Notes: generated by a model from the letters alone, not told the origin. Numbered from the stretch's first letter, positions 8,749-18,097 are shown. The stretch is 64,000 nucleotides of DNA from DASTPP01 sp035762175 (GCA_035762175.1 DASTPP010000031.1:1-64000); one strand, 5' to 3'. Made by a program: numbers and translations.

Positions 8749-9303
8749 TCAGCCGGCGAGCCTCTTCACCCAGGCGGCGTAGCGGTCGACCCAGGCTTGC
8801 AGCAGCTTCTTGCTGGCCTCGTTGGCGAGCTCGCCGCGCTCGTCGAAGGTGCCTTCTCGGGCCTGAAAGAACACTTCGGGCTGGCCGAGCGTCGGCATGT
8901 CGAGGTAGGCGAGAACGTTGCGCAAGTGCTGCTGCGCCAGCGAGGTGCCGATGGCGCCGATCGAGGTGCCGATGACGCCGGCGGGCTTGCCCGCCCAGGC
9001 GCTCTGGCCGTAAGGCCGCGAGGCGTGGTCGATCGCGTTCTTGAGCACCCCGGGCAGAGAGCGATTGTACTCGGGCGTGACGAACACGACGCCCTGCGAG
9101 CTCGAGATCTCGGCCTTCAGCCGCTTGACCGACTCGGCCGGCGTCGCATCATCGTCTTGGTTGTAGAGCGGCAGATCGTCGATGCGAGACTGCCGAAACT
9201 CGAACCCGGCCGGCGCCAACGCGGCCAGGGCGTTCGCCAGGCGGCGGTTGAGCGAGTCGCGGCGCAGGCTGCCCACCATCACGGCAATTCGGTATTGGCT
9301 CAT
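8749..9303 (-). CDS. NADPH-dependent FMN reductase
   Basis: A 184-residue flavodoxin-fold protein. The FMN phosphate loop is GSLRRDSLNRRLA (near residue 11), and the family signature TPEYNRSLPGVLKNAIDH lies near residue 75. Length and motifs match the NADPH-dependent FMN reductase/ChrR-azoreductase family, which performs two-electron reduction of quinones, azo compounds or chromate. Cytoplasmic. Single gene, transcribed away from the HEAT-repeat genes. Confidence 0.92.
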   Translation of the reverse strand: MSQYRIAVMVGSLRRDSLNRRLANALAALAPAGFEFRQSRIDDLPLYNQDDDATPAESVKRLKAEISSSQGVVFVTPEYNRSLPGVLKNAIDHASRPYGQSAWAGKPAGVIGTSIGAIGTSLAQQHLRNVLAYLDMPTLGQPEVFFQAREGTFDERGELANEASKKLLQAWVDRYAAWVKRLAG

Positions 9304-9695
9304 GTCGAAGTCCCTCGCTTGGTCACGGGTCGTACCGTTTGCTCAGCCGAGCACTATCTACCGCCGGGCCGCACCGCGCACACGAAGTTCTTACCCCGCG
9401 GCTCGGACGACACGAAGGCCGGTCGTACCCTTCGCCTCGCCCATGGTCCGTGAGCCGCCGCCCGGCGAGGGCCCCCCCGAAGAACCTGGCCCCTGAGCGG
9501 GAACATCGGCCCGCGTCTCGCGCTCTGTCGGCGAGGCACGGCGAGGCACGGCGAGGCACGGCAAGGCATGGCGAGGCCCGAGATTTGTTACCATTGGTCA
9601 CGGTCTTTCGTTCGGCGGGGCCCCGGGCTTTGTCATTTTGATCCGAAAGCTACGGGCGGCTTCCCCGTAGGTGGGTCGATGCGTCGAGGTCGTCC
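9304..9695. other. Intergenic region between divergent genes
   Basis: This 390-bp gap separates the FMN reductase from the HEAT-repeat operon and must hold both promoters. It contains a short tandem repeat (9531-9580) and an AT-richer patch around 9580-9650. No gene seen. Confidence 0.45.
9531..9580. repeat. 10-bp tandem repeat, five copies
   Basis: Five head-to-tail decamers GCGAGGCACG: the first three perfect (9531-9560), the fourth GCAAGGCATG, the fifth GCGAGGCCCG. It lies about 115 bp before the HEAT-repeat genes. Confidence 0.9.
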
Positions 9696-11825
9696 GTGAG
9701 CACCCTCCGCTGGAAGGTCGCCACCGCCCTTTTTCTGGGCGGGGCGGCGCTCGTGACCGCGCTGCCGCTCCGACCGACGGCGCCCGCCGAGCGAGCGGGC
9801 GCCGCGAGCCGGGCGGCGTCCGGGCCGCTGCTCTCGTTCTTCGGGTCGTCGGCGCCCCGGGCGCCTTCGAAGGCGGAGGGGCCGATCGGGCAGCTACGCC
9901 GGGCGGGCTCGCCGGCCGCGGCGTGCGAGGCGCTCGCGGCGCTCGCCCGGGTGCGCGACGACGAGGCGCTCCGGGCGATTCTCGAGGCGCTCGACGGCGA
10001 GAAGAGCCGGGCGACGTTCCGGTGCGCGGCCGAGGCGCTCGGGGCCTTCGCCCGCGACCGGTCGGCGCTCGCGCGCCTGCTCGAGCTCGGCTCGCACCGC
10101 GACCCGCAGGCGCGCGCGTTCGCGCTCGCCGCGCTCGCGAAGAGCGACGCCCCCGAGGCCAAAGACGCCCTGCTCGCGGCGGCCCGCGGCGACGACCCCG
10201 AGCGGGCCCTCGAGGCGCTCTGCGCGCTGGCGGCCGCCCGCGCCCCGGAGGCGACGGCGCTCTTGCTCGCGGCGGTCGAGACGGCGCGAGGCGAGCGGCT
10301 CGGAAGGCTCATCGAGGCGCTCGGCAAGGGCGGCGATCGGGCCGCGGCGCCGGCGCTCGTGCGGCTGAGCGGCCGGGCCTCCGTGGAGACGAGGCGGGCG
10401 GCCTTCGCGGCGCTGGGCGAGCTCGGGGGCGAGGTGGCGACGGGGCGCCTCGTCGAGGTCTTGTCCGGGCCCTCTTCGAGCCTGTCGGACGTGCGCCTGG
10501 CGGCCGAAGCGCTCTCGCGCGTGGGCGGTTTCGTCGCCCGCGACGCGCTGCTCGAGGCCGCCGCGAGCCCGACCGACGAGGTCGCGGCGGCGGCCCTCGC
10601 GGGGCTCGCGCCCTTCGAGGGCGACGAGGTGCGAGACGTCGTGATCGAGAACCTCGCCTCGCCCTCGCCCTCCCGCCGGCAGGCGGCGCTCGACTACGTG
10701 AAGAACCACCGCGACGAGTCGGCCGTCGCGCGCGTCGTCGAGGCGGCCGGCACGGGCCGCGGGTCGCGCGCGCACGTTGTCGCGGCGCTGCTCGAGATCG
10801 GCCGGCCCGAGGCCTTCGCCGCCCTGCGCGAGCTCGCGTCGAAGGCGGGCCCGCTGCGCTACGACGCGCTGCGCGCCCTCGACCGGGTGCCGGGCCTGAC
10901 GCGCGAAGAGCTGCGGGCCATTTATGTCGATGCCGCCCGGCGCGAAAGCAACGATCTGGCCGACGTGGCGATGCAGAAGCTGGCGCTCGACGACGGCGAC
11001 GAGGCCCGCGACGTTTTGATCGAGCTCGTGCGCGGCGACGGCGCGCGGGCCGGCCAGGCGGCCGCGGCGCTCGGCCGGCGGCGCGACCCCGAGTCGCAGC
11101 GGGCGCTGCTCGAGGCGGCGTCCCGCGGCAAGGCGCGGCGCCAGGCGCTGGCCTCGCTCGCCGAGGCGGGGGCCCCGGGCGCCGAAGGGGCCGTCGCCAA
11201 GGCGTACCGCGAAGCCGAAGGGATGCTCCGCGACGAGCCCTTGGCCTTGCTGATGGGGCTCGGGGGGGCCGAGGCCGAGCGCGCCGTCGACGAGCTGCTC
11301 AAGAGCGGCAAGCGCGACGACCGGCGTACGCTCTTGAGCGCCCTCGAGAGCGTGCGCTCGTCGGAAGCGTCGGACAAGCTCGTCTCCGACCTGTGGCGCA
11401 AGCTCGGCTCGGACGACGACATCGAGGTGGCGTCGAAGGCCCTCGCCCACCAGCTCGAGCAGCGCCCGGCGGAGGCCGCCGCGCTCCTCGAGCGCCGGAT
11501 GCGCGACGAAGGGCCCGAGGGCCGCCGCACGTTGATCTACGCGCTGCAGTGGCGGGCCGGCGACGAGGGCGACGGGGTGATTCACCCGATGCTGCTCGGG
11601 GCGCTGCGCGATCGAGACTCGTCGGTGGTCGCCGCCGCCGTCGAGACCCTCGGCCAGGAGGGCGGCGCGCAGACCCAGGCCGCGATCGCCGACGTGCTCA
11701 CCCGGCCCGGCGTCTCGGACGAGGCGCGCCGGGCCGCCGCCGTGGCGCTCGAAGAGATGGGCGGCGAGGTGGCACGAAGGTACGCGGGCCTCATCGAGAG
11801 GGCGAAGGCGGACGATGACGACTAA
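9696..11825 (+). CDS. HEAT-repeat protein, membrane-anchored (copy 1)
   Basis: 709 residues. One N-terminal hydrophobic segment (VATALFLGGAALVTALPL, about residues 8-25) acts as an uncleaved anchor or signal, followed by a linker and about 18 HEAT-type helical repeats (for example PQARAFALAALAKSDAPEAK, DERRAAAVALEEMGGE-like units). HEAT arrays are protein-interaction scaffolds; none of the phycocyanobilin-lyase catalytic hallmarks is evident. It overlaps the next, paralogous gene by 11 bp, so translation is coupled. Both share the block ARGDDPERA and parallel repeat order, showing tandem duplication. Confidence 0.85.
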   Translation: MSTLRWKVATALFLGGAALVTALPLRPTAPAERAGAASRAASGPLLSFFGSSAPRAPSKAEGPIGQLRRAGSPAAACEALAALARVRDDEALRAILEALDGEKSRATFRCAAEALGAFARDRSALARLLELGSHRDPQARAFALAALAKSDAPEAKDALLAAARGDDPERALEALCALAAARAPEATALLLAAVETARGERLGRLIEALGKGGDRAAAPALVRLSGRASVETRRAAFAALGELGGEVATGRLVEVLSGPSSSLSDVRLAAEALSRVGGFVARDALLEAAASPTDEVAAAALAGLAPFEGDEVRDVVIENLASPSPSRRQAALDYVKNHRDESAVARVVEAAGTGRGSRAHVVAALLEIGRPEAFAALRELASKAGPLRYDALRALDRVPGLTREELRAIYVDAARRESNDLADVAMQKLALDDGDEARDVLIELVRGDGARAGQAAAALGRRRDPESQRALLEAASRGKARRQALASLAEAGAPGAEGAVAKAYREAEGMLRDEPLALLMGLGGAEAERAVDELLKSGKRDDRRTLLSALESVRSSEASDKLVSDLWRKLGSDDDIEVASKALAHQLEQRPAEAAALLERRMRDEGPEGRRTLIYALQWRAGDEGDGVIHPMLLGALRDRDSSVVAAAVETLGQEGGAQTQAAIADVLTRPGVSDEARRAAAVALEEMGGEVARRYAGLIERAKADDDD

Positions 11826-14004
11826 ACGACGCGCGAGCCGCCAAGAACGCCCCGCCCCGGCGGCGACGAACGAGCGCCTCTGGGCGGGCTCGGCGCTCGC
11901 TTCGTTCCTCGTGTTCTGTGGCGCCCTTTGGCTGGCCTTGCGCCCCGCAACCGGCCCGGGGCCCGCGGCGGGCTCGGGCGGGCCGGGGCCGTCGGCGGGC
12001 TCGGGCCGGCCGGGGCAGGCGAGGGGGGCCCCCGCCCCGGCCGCCGGGCCGGCGTCCGGCGCCGATGACGCCGAGGTGCAAGCGCTGGTGCGAGGCCTGC
12101 GCGAGGCCGACTCTTCGGCAACCACGTGCGAGCTCGTCGGGCGGCTCGGCGAGGCGGGCGGCGAGCGGGCGACGGCCGCCATCGCCGACACGCTGCAGGC
12201 GCGGCGCAGCCTCGACGAGTACCGGTGCGCGGCCCGCGCGCTCGCGAGGGCGGGCGGCGAGGCGGCGCAGAGCTGGCTCGTCGAGCTGAGCGACGATCGC
12301 GATCCCGAGGTGCAGCGGGCCGCGCTCTCCGCGCTGGCCAAGTCCGAGGCGCCCGCGGCGCGCGAGGCGGTGCTCTCGGCGGCGCGCGGCGACGACCCCG
12401 AGCGGGCCCCCGTGGCGCTGGCGGCGCTCGCGTCCGCCCGCGCGCCGGAGGCCGCCCCGCTCCTCCGGCGCGCGATCGAGCGGGCCCCGGACGCGCTGCT
12501 CGAGCGGCTCGTGCGGGCCCTCGGCCAGACGGGCGACGAGGCCGTCGTGCCCGCGCTCGTCTCGCTCACCGAGCGCCTCTCGCCCTCGACCCGGCGGGCG
12601 GCGTTCGCGGCCCTGGGCTCGATCGGGGGCGAGGCCGCGACGCGCTTTCTCGCGGGGGCGCTCGCCGAAGCGCGCCCCTCGAACGAGGCGCGCCTGATCG
12701 CGAAGGCGCTCGCCGACGTCGGCGGCCCGGTCGCCACGCGCGCCCTCGTCGAGGCGGCCGAGGGCTCGAACGACGAGGCGCTCGCGGCCCTCGCCGAGTC
12801 CGATGACGAGCGGGTCCGGGCGTTGATGGTGCGCGGCCTCGCCGAGGGCCCGCCCGCCCGCCGGAGCGCCGCCTTCGACTACTTCGCCGAGCGGCGAGAC
12901 GAGCGCGCCCTGCCCCTCATCGCCGACGCCCTGCGGTCGGTGACCAACGCGTCGGACGGGGGCGAGGGCGGCGTCGAGGCCCTGGTTCGTATCGGCGGGC
13001 CCCAGGCCGTCGCGCTGGTGGGCGAGCTCGCCGAGAGGCCGGGGCCGCTCCAATCGGACGCCCTCGAGGCGCTCGACCGGATGCCCGGCTCCGACGCCGA
13101 GCGCCGGGCGCTCTTGATTCAGGTCGCGACGCGCGGCAGCAAGGCGAAGGCGGTCTCGGCCATTCAGCGGCTCGCCAACGACGAGAGCGACGAGGCGCGC
13201 GAGGCGCTCGCTCGGATCGTTCGCGACGACGGCAATCGGTCCGAAGAGGCGCTCGCGGCGCTCGCCTCGCGGCAAGACGCGGCCTCGGTCGGGGTCGTCG
13301 TCGAGGCGGCGCGGGCGAAGGGGCGCCTGCGGGCGAGCGCCCTCTCGGCGCTCGGCGAGCTGCGCAGCCCGCGGGTGCTCGACGCGCTCGTGGCGGCGGC
13401 CCGCGACCAGGACGACGAAACGGCGGCCCAGACCGCGCTCGCGGCGCTGGTCGCCTGGGGCGGCGCCCCCGCCGAGGCGGCCGTCGAGCGGCTCGCCTCG
13501 AGCCCCGAGCCCGAAGACCGAAGGCGGCTGCTCGAGGCCGTCCGGGGCGGCGACTCGACGGCGGCCCGGACGGCGCTCCGCCGGCTGCTCGACGACGCCG
13601 AGCCGAGCGTCAGCAGCAGCGCCCTGCTCGCCTACCTGAGGGTCGAGCCCGAGAGGGGCATGGCCATCGTCGAGCAGAAGCTCCGCGGGGGCCCGCCGGA
13701 GGCCAGGCTCGCGCTCTCGCGCACCCTGCGGCGCGGTCACTACGGCGTCGGCGAGCGGTTGACGTATTTGCCGCTCTGGCTCTCGCTCGCCAAAGACGGC
13801 GAGCGCGAGATCGCGGCGGGGGCGCTGATGCAGCTCGCGGGCATCGGCGGCGACGTCGCCGGCGCGGCCGTCGCCGAGGCGCTGACGCGATCGGGTGGCG
13901 ACGGGTGGGTGCGTAAGGTCGCCGCCGAGTGCCTGATGCGCATGGGCGGCGAGTACGAGCGAAGGCACGCCGACACCATCGCGAGGCTGCTCGAGGGCAC
14001 GTAG
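11815..14004 (+). CDS. HEAT-repeat protein, membrane-anchored (copy 2)
   Basis: 729 residues, paralogue of the preceding gene. N-terminal transmembrane segment (LASFLVFCGALWLALRP, about residues 27-43), a Gly/Pro/Ala-rich linker, then HEAT repeats to the end (GGEYERRHADTIARLLEGT). Its ATG lies inside the end of copy 1 (ATGACGACTAA, start and stop interleaved). A degenerate third copy matching its middle and its 3' end survives at 16411-16590. Periplasmic scaffold or adaptor role inferred; partner unknown. Confidence 0.85.
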   Translation: MTTKRRASRQERPAPAATNERLWAGSALASFLVFCGALWLALRPATGPGPAAGSGGPGPSAGSGRPGQARGAPAPAAGPASGADDAEVQALVRGLREADSSATTCELVGRLGEAGGERATAAIADTLQARRSLDEYRCAARALARAGGEAAQSWLVELSDDRDPEVQRAALSALAKSEAPAAREAVLSAARGDDPERAPVALAALASARAPEAAPLLRRAIERAPDALLERLVRALGQTGDEAVVPALVSLTERLSPSTRRAAFAALGSIGGEAATRFLAGALAEARPSNEARLIAKALADVGGPVATRALVEAAEGSNDEALAALAESDDERVRALMVRGLAEGPPARRSAAFDYFAERRDERALPLIADALRSVTNASDGGEGGVEALVRIGGPQAVALVGELAERPGPLQSDALEALDRMPGSDAERRALLIQVATRGSKAKAVSAIQRLANDESDEAREALARIVRDDGNRSEEALAALASRQDAASVGVVVEAARAKGRLRASALSALGELRSPRVLDALVAAARDQDDETAAQTALAALVAWGGAPAEAAVERLASSPEPEDRRRLLEAVRGGDSTAARTALRRLLDDAEPSVSSSALLAYLRVEPERGMAIVEQKLRGGPPEARLALSRTLRRGHYGVGERLTYLPLWLSLAKDGEREIAAGALMQLAGIGGDVAGAAVAEALTRSGGDGWVRKVAAECLMRMGGEYERRHADTIARLLEGT

Positions 14005-14379
14005 CGGGCGGGCCGCCGGCGCGGGGCTTGCGCTCGCCGGCCCGCTCGTCCTTCGCCGCCGCGCGGGTCGCCCGCTTCGCGGGCATCGAGGCGTGGCGCG
14101 GCCGGTTCGCCGAGCGTGGGCACGGCCGGGGCGAGGTGCGCGAGGCGTGGTCGGTCGACGCCCACGCGGTGCCGAGGCCGGGCGCGCCTCGGCCGTCGCC
14201 CGCTCGTCACGAAGACGACCGGTCGTCGGGGCGGGCGAATCCGCGGCCACCGGCGCGCTGGGCGGCGCGTGGGCGGCCGGCGGGCGCTGGTTTATGGAGG
14301 TGCGCATGACGCCGAACGTCTTCGGGCCCCGCGGCGTGGCCGCCGGCAGCTCGCGCGGGGGCGTCCCGGGGGCGTCCGG
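14005..14379. other. Decayed region after the HEAT genes
   Basis: No intact gene. The first 28 bp after the stop are repeated exactly after the HEAT remnant at 16562-16590, marking a duplicated segment. The remainder is degenerate sequence leading into the YwqG remnant. Confidence 0.5.
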
Positions 14380-14738
14380 CCGGGGCGGCCGATGACCTTC
14401 GCGGCGCAGATCGATCTCGACGAACTCGCCGAGTTTGCGGACGAGGCGATGCTGCCCGACGAGCAGGCGCTCGCGTTCCGTCGGTCGATCGCCGAGTTTA
14501 CCTCGAGGCCGAGGTCTACGCGTCGGGCCGAGACTGGAAGACCTGGGAAGAGGGCTCGCCCGGCGCCCTTCGCACCCAGCGTGCCGCGCGGCGCTGGCGC
14601 CTCTCGCTTCAAATCTGCGCCCAGATCGACGACACGCTACTTTTGAACCAAGACTGCGGCGCGCTCTTCTTCTTGCCCGAAGACGCGCTCGCCGTGCACG
14701 ATTGGGGCCGCGTCTGGTGCGTGCTACAATATAGCTGA
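14380..14738 (+). pseudogene. DUF1963/YwqG-family remnant, frameshifted
   Basis: Two frames together resemble the second half of a YwqG/DUF1963 protein. From about 14386 the frame reads GRPMTFAAQIDLDELAEF; after about residue 36 it shifts, and the next frame gives DTLLLNQDCGALFFLPEDAL and WGRVWCVLQYS before TGA at 14736-14738. The order (FxAQIDL, then LLxNxDCGxLFF, then WxVLQ) is that of the family. The N-terminal half is missing or unrecognisable. Frameshift at about 14500. Function of the parent family is poorly known. Confidence 0.6.
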
Positions 14739-14981
14739 GGCCTCGGCGAGGGGCGACATGGCATGGTTCGAGGCGCTTGCAGGCGCTCCCAATCCTAACG
14801 CCTTCGGGGCATTTGACGGCTTTCTCCTCGACGGCGAGAAGGGCGCGCCGCGCGGCGCCCGTGCTAACCCCCCGGGCCGGGCCGACGCGTGAGGGCGCCC
14901 AGCCAAGCCCCAATTCGATTATCTAACCCTACTCACGAAAGCCTCGCGGCGGCGCCCGTCGCCAGGCCGCAAGGAGGCACC

Positions 14982-15320
14982 ATGACCGCCGACGTTCAGA
15001 AGTTCTTCGACGAAGATCTGCCCGCGAAGCTCGCCGAGCACGCCGACGCCGCGCGGCGCGTCGGCGCCAAGCTCCAGATCTACGTCACCGGCGGGGGCGG
15101 CGGCGCCTGGTTCGTCGACGCGTCCGGGTCGGTCCCCACGGTCGTGCCCGGCGAACCCGGCGGCCAGGACGCGACCGTCACGATCGACGCCGAAGACTTC
15201 TCGGCCTATCGCGAGAACCCGCGCGTCAACGGCACGTCGCTGCTCTTCGCGGGCAAGCTCAAGATCGAGGGCAACCAGATGCTGGGCATGAGGTTCGCCC
15301 AACTCTTGGCGCTGAAGTAA
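14982..15320 (+). CDS. SCP2 sterol-binding domain protein
   Basis: A compact 112-residue protein starting at ATG 14982 with an excellent AAGGAGG site at 14971-14977. The SCP2-like pattern is clear: an N-terminal helix (VQKFFDEDLPAKLAEHADAA), central strands with a Gly-rich turn (YVTGGGGGAWFVD), ATVTIDAEDFSAYRENP, and the closing helix LLFAGKLKIEGNQMLGMRF. SCP2 domains bind sterols or other lipids in a tunnel. It is an intact gene inside a graveyard of remnants, so probably under selection. Cytoplasmic. Confidence 0.88.
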   Translation: MTADVQKFFDEDLPAKLAEHADAARRVGAKLQIYVTGGGGGAWFVDASGSVPTVVPGEPGGQDATVTIDAEDFSAYRENPRVNGTSLLFAGKLKIEGNQMLGMRFAQLLALK

Positions 15321-15326
15321 GACGGT

Positions 15327-15620
15327 CTCGCGCTCACGCGCTGGGGGCGACCCCGGCCGACGGCCGACTCGCTGGCGACGCGGCGGCTCGGCGAGCTTGG
15401 CTTCGGCCTGTACGCGTCCGAGGGCTACCTGCGCTCGCGGCGCCCGCCCGCCGACGAGGGCGAGCTCTCCGCCCACGACTTCGTGGGCTTCGAGGGGCCC
15501 CTCGCGCAGCAGCCCGAGATGCTCTGGCTACGCGAGCGGGGCGTGCGCCGGGTGCGCCTCTTCGCGGACGCGCTCGTCGTGGCCTTCGCCGCGACGGGGC
15601 AAGGTCGGGTTACTCAGTAA
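15327..15620 (+). pseudogene. LysR-family regulator remnant (effector-binding domain)
   Basis: An open frame of 97 codons without a good start reads LALTRWGRPRPTADSLATRR, LGELGFGLYASEGYLRSR and DFVGFEGPLAQQPEMLWLRE, the centre of a LysR effector-binding domain of the type that acts on aromatic or toxic compounds. The HTH and the C-terminus are absent. It ends at TAA 15618-15620 inside the first of two palindromes. It is not derived from the intact LysR gene at 2984. Confidence 0.65.
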
Positions 15621-15663
15621 CTCATTTTGTGCCACGAGCCGCCCGAAGGGTTACTCCGTAACC
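15609..15663. repeat. Pair of GTTAC-N3-GTAAC palindromes
   Basis: GTTACTCAGTAAC at 15609-15621 and GGTTACTCCGTAACC at 15649-15663 share the half-sites GTTAC/GTAAC around a 3-bp centre. They sit 40 bp apart, exactly between the broken ends of the LysR remnant (plus) and the hydrolase remnant (minus). They could be operator sites, element ends, or a recombination scar. Confidence 0.75.
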
Positions 15664-16318
15664 TGTGGGCCGGCAGGGCGGCCGTCAGCCTCGTGCTCGG
15701 GGAAGACGTTCGGCGCGATCGAAGCGGCGTAGTCGAGGCGATCTGCACCGAACGCTGGAAGGCCCCGCTCGTGTCGACGAGCACCAGCCGCCCGACGCGC
15801 TCGGGGTGCCGCTTCGCGTACTCGACGGCGACCCAGCCGCCGGCCGAGTGGGCGACGAGGTTCAAGCGCTCGAGGGCGAGGTGCCGGCGCAAGCGCTCGA
15901 GACCTTCGACGCTCGCGGCCATGGTCAGGTTCGCCTCGGTCGCCCCCGCGGCCGAGCGGCGGCAGCCGCGCTGATCGAAATAGACCACGCGGGCCGAGCG
16001 CTCGAGCGCGGGGCCGGCCGACTTCTCGAAGTCGAGCGAGCCGAAGCACGGCCCGCCGTGCACGTAAGCCAGCGTCGGCCCGCCCGCGTTGCCGGCCACC
16101 TTGTACCAAAGCGAAACGCCGTCGTCGGCCCGCAGCATCGCCCCGCCGTCGAACAACGCCTCGCGCTCGGCGCACACGCCGTCGTCGGCCGGCGCGCCTT
16201 GCGAGCTGGCGGCCGGCGCGCCTTGCGAGGGGGCGGCCGGCGCGCCCGGGGCCGGGCCACAGCCCGAAGCCGCCGCGAGCGCAAAGGCAAAGAGAAAGGG
16301 CAAGCGTCGGCGGGGCAT
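15614..16318 (-). pseudogene. Truncated alpha/beta-hydrolase lipoprotein (proline iminopeptidase-like)
   Basis: Starts at ATG 16318 with a lipoprotein signal (MPRRRLPFLFAFALAAASGC), then an Ala/Pro-rich linker with a repeated SQGAPA unit. The alpha/beta-hydrolase core follows: oxyanion HGG (YVHGGPCFGSLDFEKS), FDQRGCRRS, and the nucleophile elbow AHSAGG. After LVLVDTSGAFQRSVQI the frame is lost; the neighbouring frame continues DYAASIAPNVFPEHEADG for a few residues. The last third, including the catalytic Asp/His region, is missing. So frameshift plus truncation; it would be inactive. Confidence 0.65.
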
Positions 16319-16410
16319 GGGCGAGGTCGCTTCTGGCGCGCCGGGAGGCGTGCTGGCGCCCCTGATGCCATAGGTGAAGACCGAAACCGAAGCAAAGCTC
16401 AAGGCACGGG

Positions 16411-16590
16411 CTGCGGTCGGTGGCCGCCTCTTCGGACGCGGGCGGGGGCGGGCTCGAGGCCGCGGTGCGCATCGGCGGGCCGCGTGCCCTCGCGCTCGTT
16501 CGGCGGCGAGCACGAGCGGAGGCACGCCGCTACGATCGTGAGCCTGCTCGAGGGCACGTAGCGGGCGGGCCGCCGGCGCGGGGCTTGCGT
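16411..16590 (+). pseudogene. Remnant of a third HEAT-repeat gene
   Basis: 16411-16500 matches 12931-13020 of HEAT copy 2 (ASSDAGGGGLEAAVRIGGPR against ASDGGEGGVEALVRIGGPQ). 16501-16590 then matches 13943-14032, giving GEHERRHAATIVSLLEGT* against GEYERRHADTIARLLEGT* plus 29 identical bases beyond the stop. About 920 bp of the parent are deleted at 16500, with a change of frame. This proves a segmental duplication that included the 3' flank. Confidence 0.8.
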
Positions 16591-16693
16591 TCGACGGCGC
16601 CGGGCGGGCGGGCGGCCCTACCCGGCGGCGCCCTGCCCGCCGACGTCGTACGACGCCGCCGCGAGGGGGCGAGCGCCGGCGCTGGCCGCGGGG

Positions 16694-18028
16694 GTGGCCA
16701 AAACCGCCCCGAAAACCAGCCTTTTTTCGCCCCCGCGCCCAAAACCGGAGGGCCCCGAGAAAAAATCGCGCAACCGCCCCTGGGGCTTGGCCGAGCAGGC
16801 AGGTAGTGACCCCAAACCTGGCCAATGTCTGGCCGGGGGGCTGGGTGCCGAAACGAACCTACCTGTGACCAGCCGAACGAATACCGAAGCCATCCTCCAT
16901 CTGCAGCCGAACCGTCCCACCCGCCTTGCCACCACCCGCCAGCAGGCCAACCCACCCACGAGCCGACCCTCGAACGAGGCCTCCAAGCCCGCCAAGAAGC
17001 CCCGCAAAATCCCCCGCGCCGCGAAGAAAGGCTCCGGCCCCGCCCGGCGCCGGGCGGCGGCCGCCCACGGCGACGAGGGCGAAGGGGGCGATGCTGACGC
17101 CGCGGCCGGGGCGTCCGAGGGCGCCGCTGCCGGGGCACCCAAGGGCACCGCCTCCGTCTCTGACGAGGGCGCCGCGTCCTTGGTCCTCGCTGCCGGCGGC
17201 TCGGACGAGGGCGCCGCGGCCGTCACCCGCGTTCAGCCCGAGATCGACGCGCTGCCGCTCGACGAGACCCGCCGCATTACCGTGCACGTGCCCTCGGCGG
17301 CCATGCTCGCCCTCGGCGCCCTGCCCAAGATGCTCGCCCTGCGCGAGGCGATGGTGGCCCAGCTCGTCAACCCGCCCCTCGCGGCGCTCGACAAGCTCGA
17401 AGACTACGCCCATGCCGCCGCCCGCGCTCACGCCTGCCTCGTGCTGCAAGACGACGGCGAGACCCGGCTGCGCAGCCTGCTCGTCGAGGCCTCGCCGCTG
17501 CGCGAGCACTTGCTGCTCAGCGCCGAGCTCTTGGCGAAGCTCGGCCTGCTCGACCCGCGCATCGTGGCGGACATTCGACAGGGCACGGGTCGGCTCGACA
17601 CCGCGCAAGATCTCTCGGCCCTCGCCACGCTCTTCCTCAGCGCGTGGCCCGCGGTCGGGTCGAAGACGCCCTTTACCCGGGCCGACATCGAACGCGCGGC
17701 CAAGCTGGGCGCCGAGCTACTCGCGGCGCTCGGCCGCCAGCAGCAGCGCACCGACGGTTCGGACGAGCCGGGCGAGCTCGAAGAGCAACTCGCCAAGGCC
17801 TACGAGCTCTTCCGCCGCGCCTACGAAGAGTGCCGCCGCGCCATCTTGTACTTGCGTTATTACGAAGGCGACGCCGACCAGATCGCCCCGCCCCTCGGGC
17901 AGAGCCGTCGCCGGGGCCGGCGCGCCGAAGCCGACGAGCCCGCCGGCGACACCCCCGAAGCCCCCGCGTCCGCCCCCCCTGGGCCGACGCCCGAAGGCCC
18001 GGGCGGCGGCGAGGCCGACGCGGGCTGA
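16694..18028 (+). CDS. Hypothetical protein, conserved-looking helical domain
   Basis: 444 residues if started at ATG 16694; an in-frame GTG at 16865 is an alternative, and the first 60 residues look like translated leader. A Lys/Arg/Ala/Pro-rich region (KPAKKPRKIPRAAKKG) is followed by an acidic Gly/Ala linker. A well-formed alpha-helical domain spans about residues 180-400 (RRITVHVPSAAMLALGALPK; LAKAYELFRRAYEECRRAIL; YLRYYEGDADQIAPPLGQSR). An acidic/Pro-rich tail ends it. No signal peptide or membrane segment. The basic stretch could bind nucleic acid. Family not recognised. A strong hairpin follows the stop. Confidence 0.75.
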   Translation: MAKTAPKTSLFSPPRPKPEGPEKKSRNRPWGLAEQAGSDPKPGQCLAGGLGAETNLPVTSRTNTEAILHLQPNRPTRLATTRQQANPPTSRPSNEASKPAKKPRKIPRAAKKGSGPARRRAAAAHGDEGEGGDADAAAGASEGAAAGAPKGTASVSDEGAASLVLAAGGSDEGAAAVTRVQPEIDALPLDETRRITVHVPSAAMLALGALPKMLALREAMVAQLVNPPLAALDKLEDYAHAAARAHACLVLQDDGETRLRSLLVEASPLREHLLLSAELLAKLGLLDPRIVADIRQGTGRLDTAQDLSALATLFLSAWPAVGSKTPFTRADIERAAKLGAELLAALGRQQQRTDGSDEPGELEEQLAKAYELFRRAYEECRRAILYLRYYEGDADQIAPPLGQSRRRGRRAEADEPAGDTPEAPASAPPGPTPEGPGGGEADAG

Positions 18029-18056
18029 GCCGCCCGCGACCTGCTGGCACCCCCGG

Positions 18057-18097
18057 CCCCCGGCGAAGCCAACCCGAGCTTCGCCGGGGGCCTCTTT
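18057..18097 (+). terminator. Hairpin terminator after the hypothetical gene
   Basis: A perfect 13-bp stem (CCCCCGGCGAAGC at 18057-18069, GCTTCGCCGGGGG at 18078-18090) with an 8-nt loop, followed by CCTCTTT. It begins 29 bp after the stop codon at 18028. Confidence 0.8.

Noticed and set aside
9894..12737. Very long open frames on the strand opposite the HEAT genes (and similar ones opposite the giant genes)
   Set aside because: Arg/Ala/Gly-rich translations without domain signals; they are shadows caused by high GC at third positions of the real genes.
13740..14210. Frames running past the HEAT stop on either strand as extra genes
   Set aside because: They mostly cover HEAT copy 2 in antisense and have no start signal.
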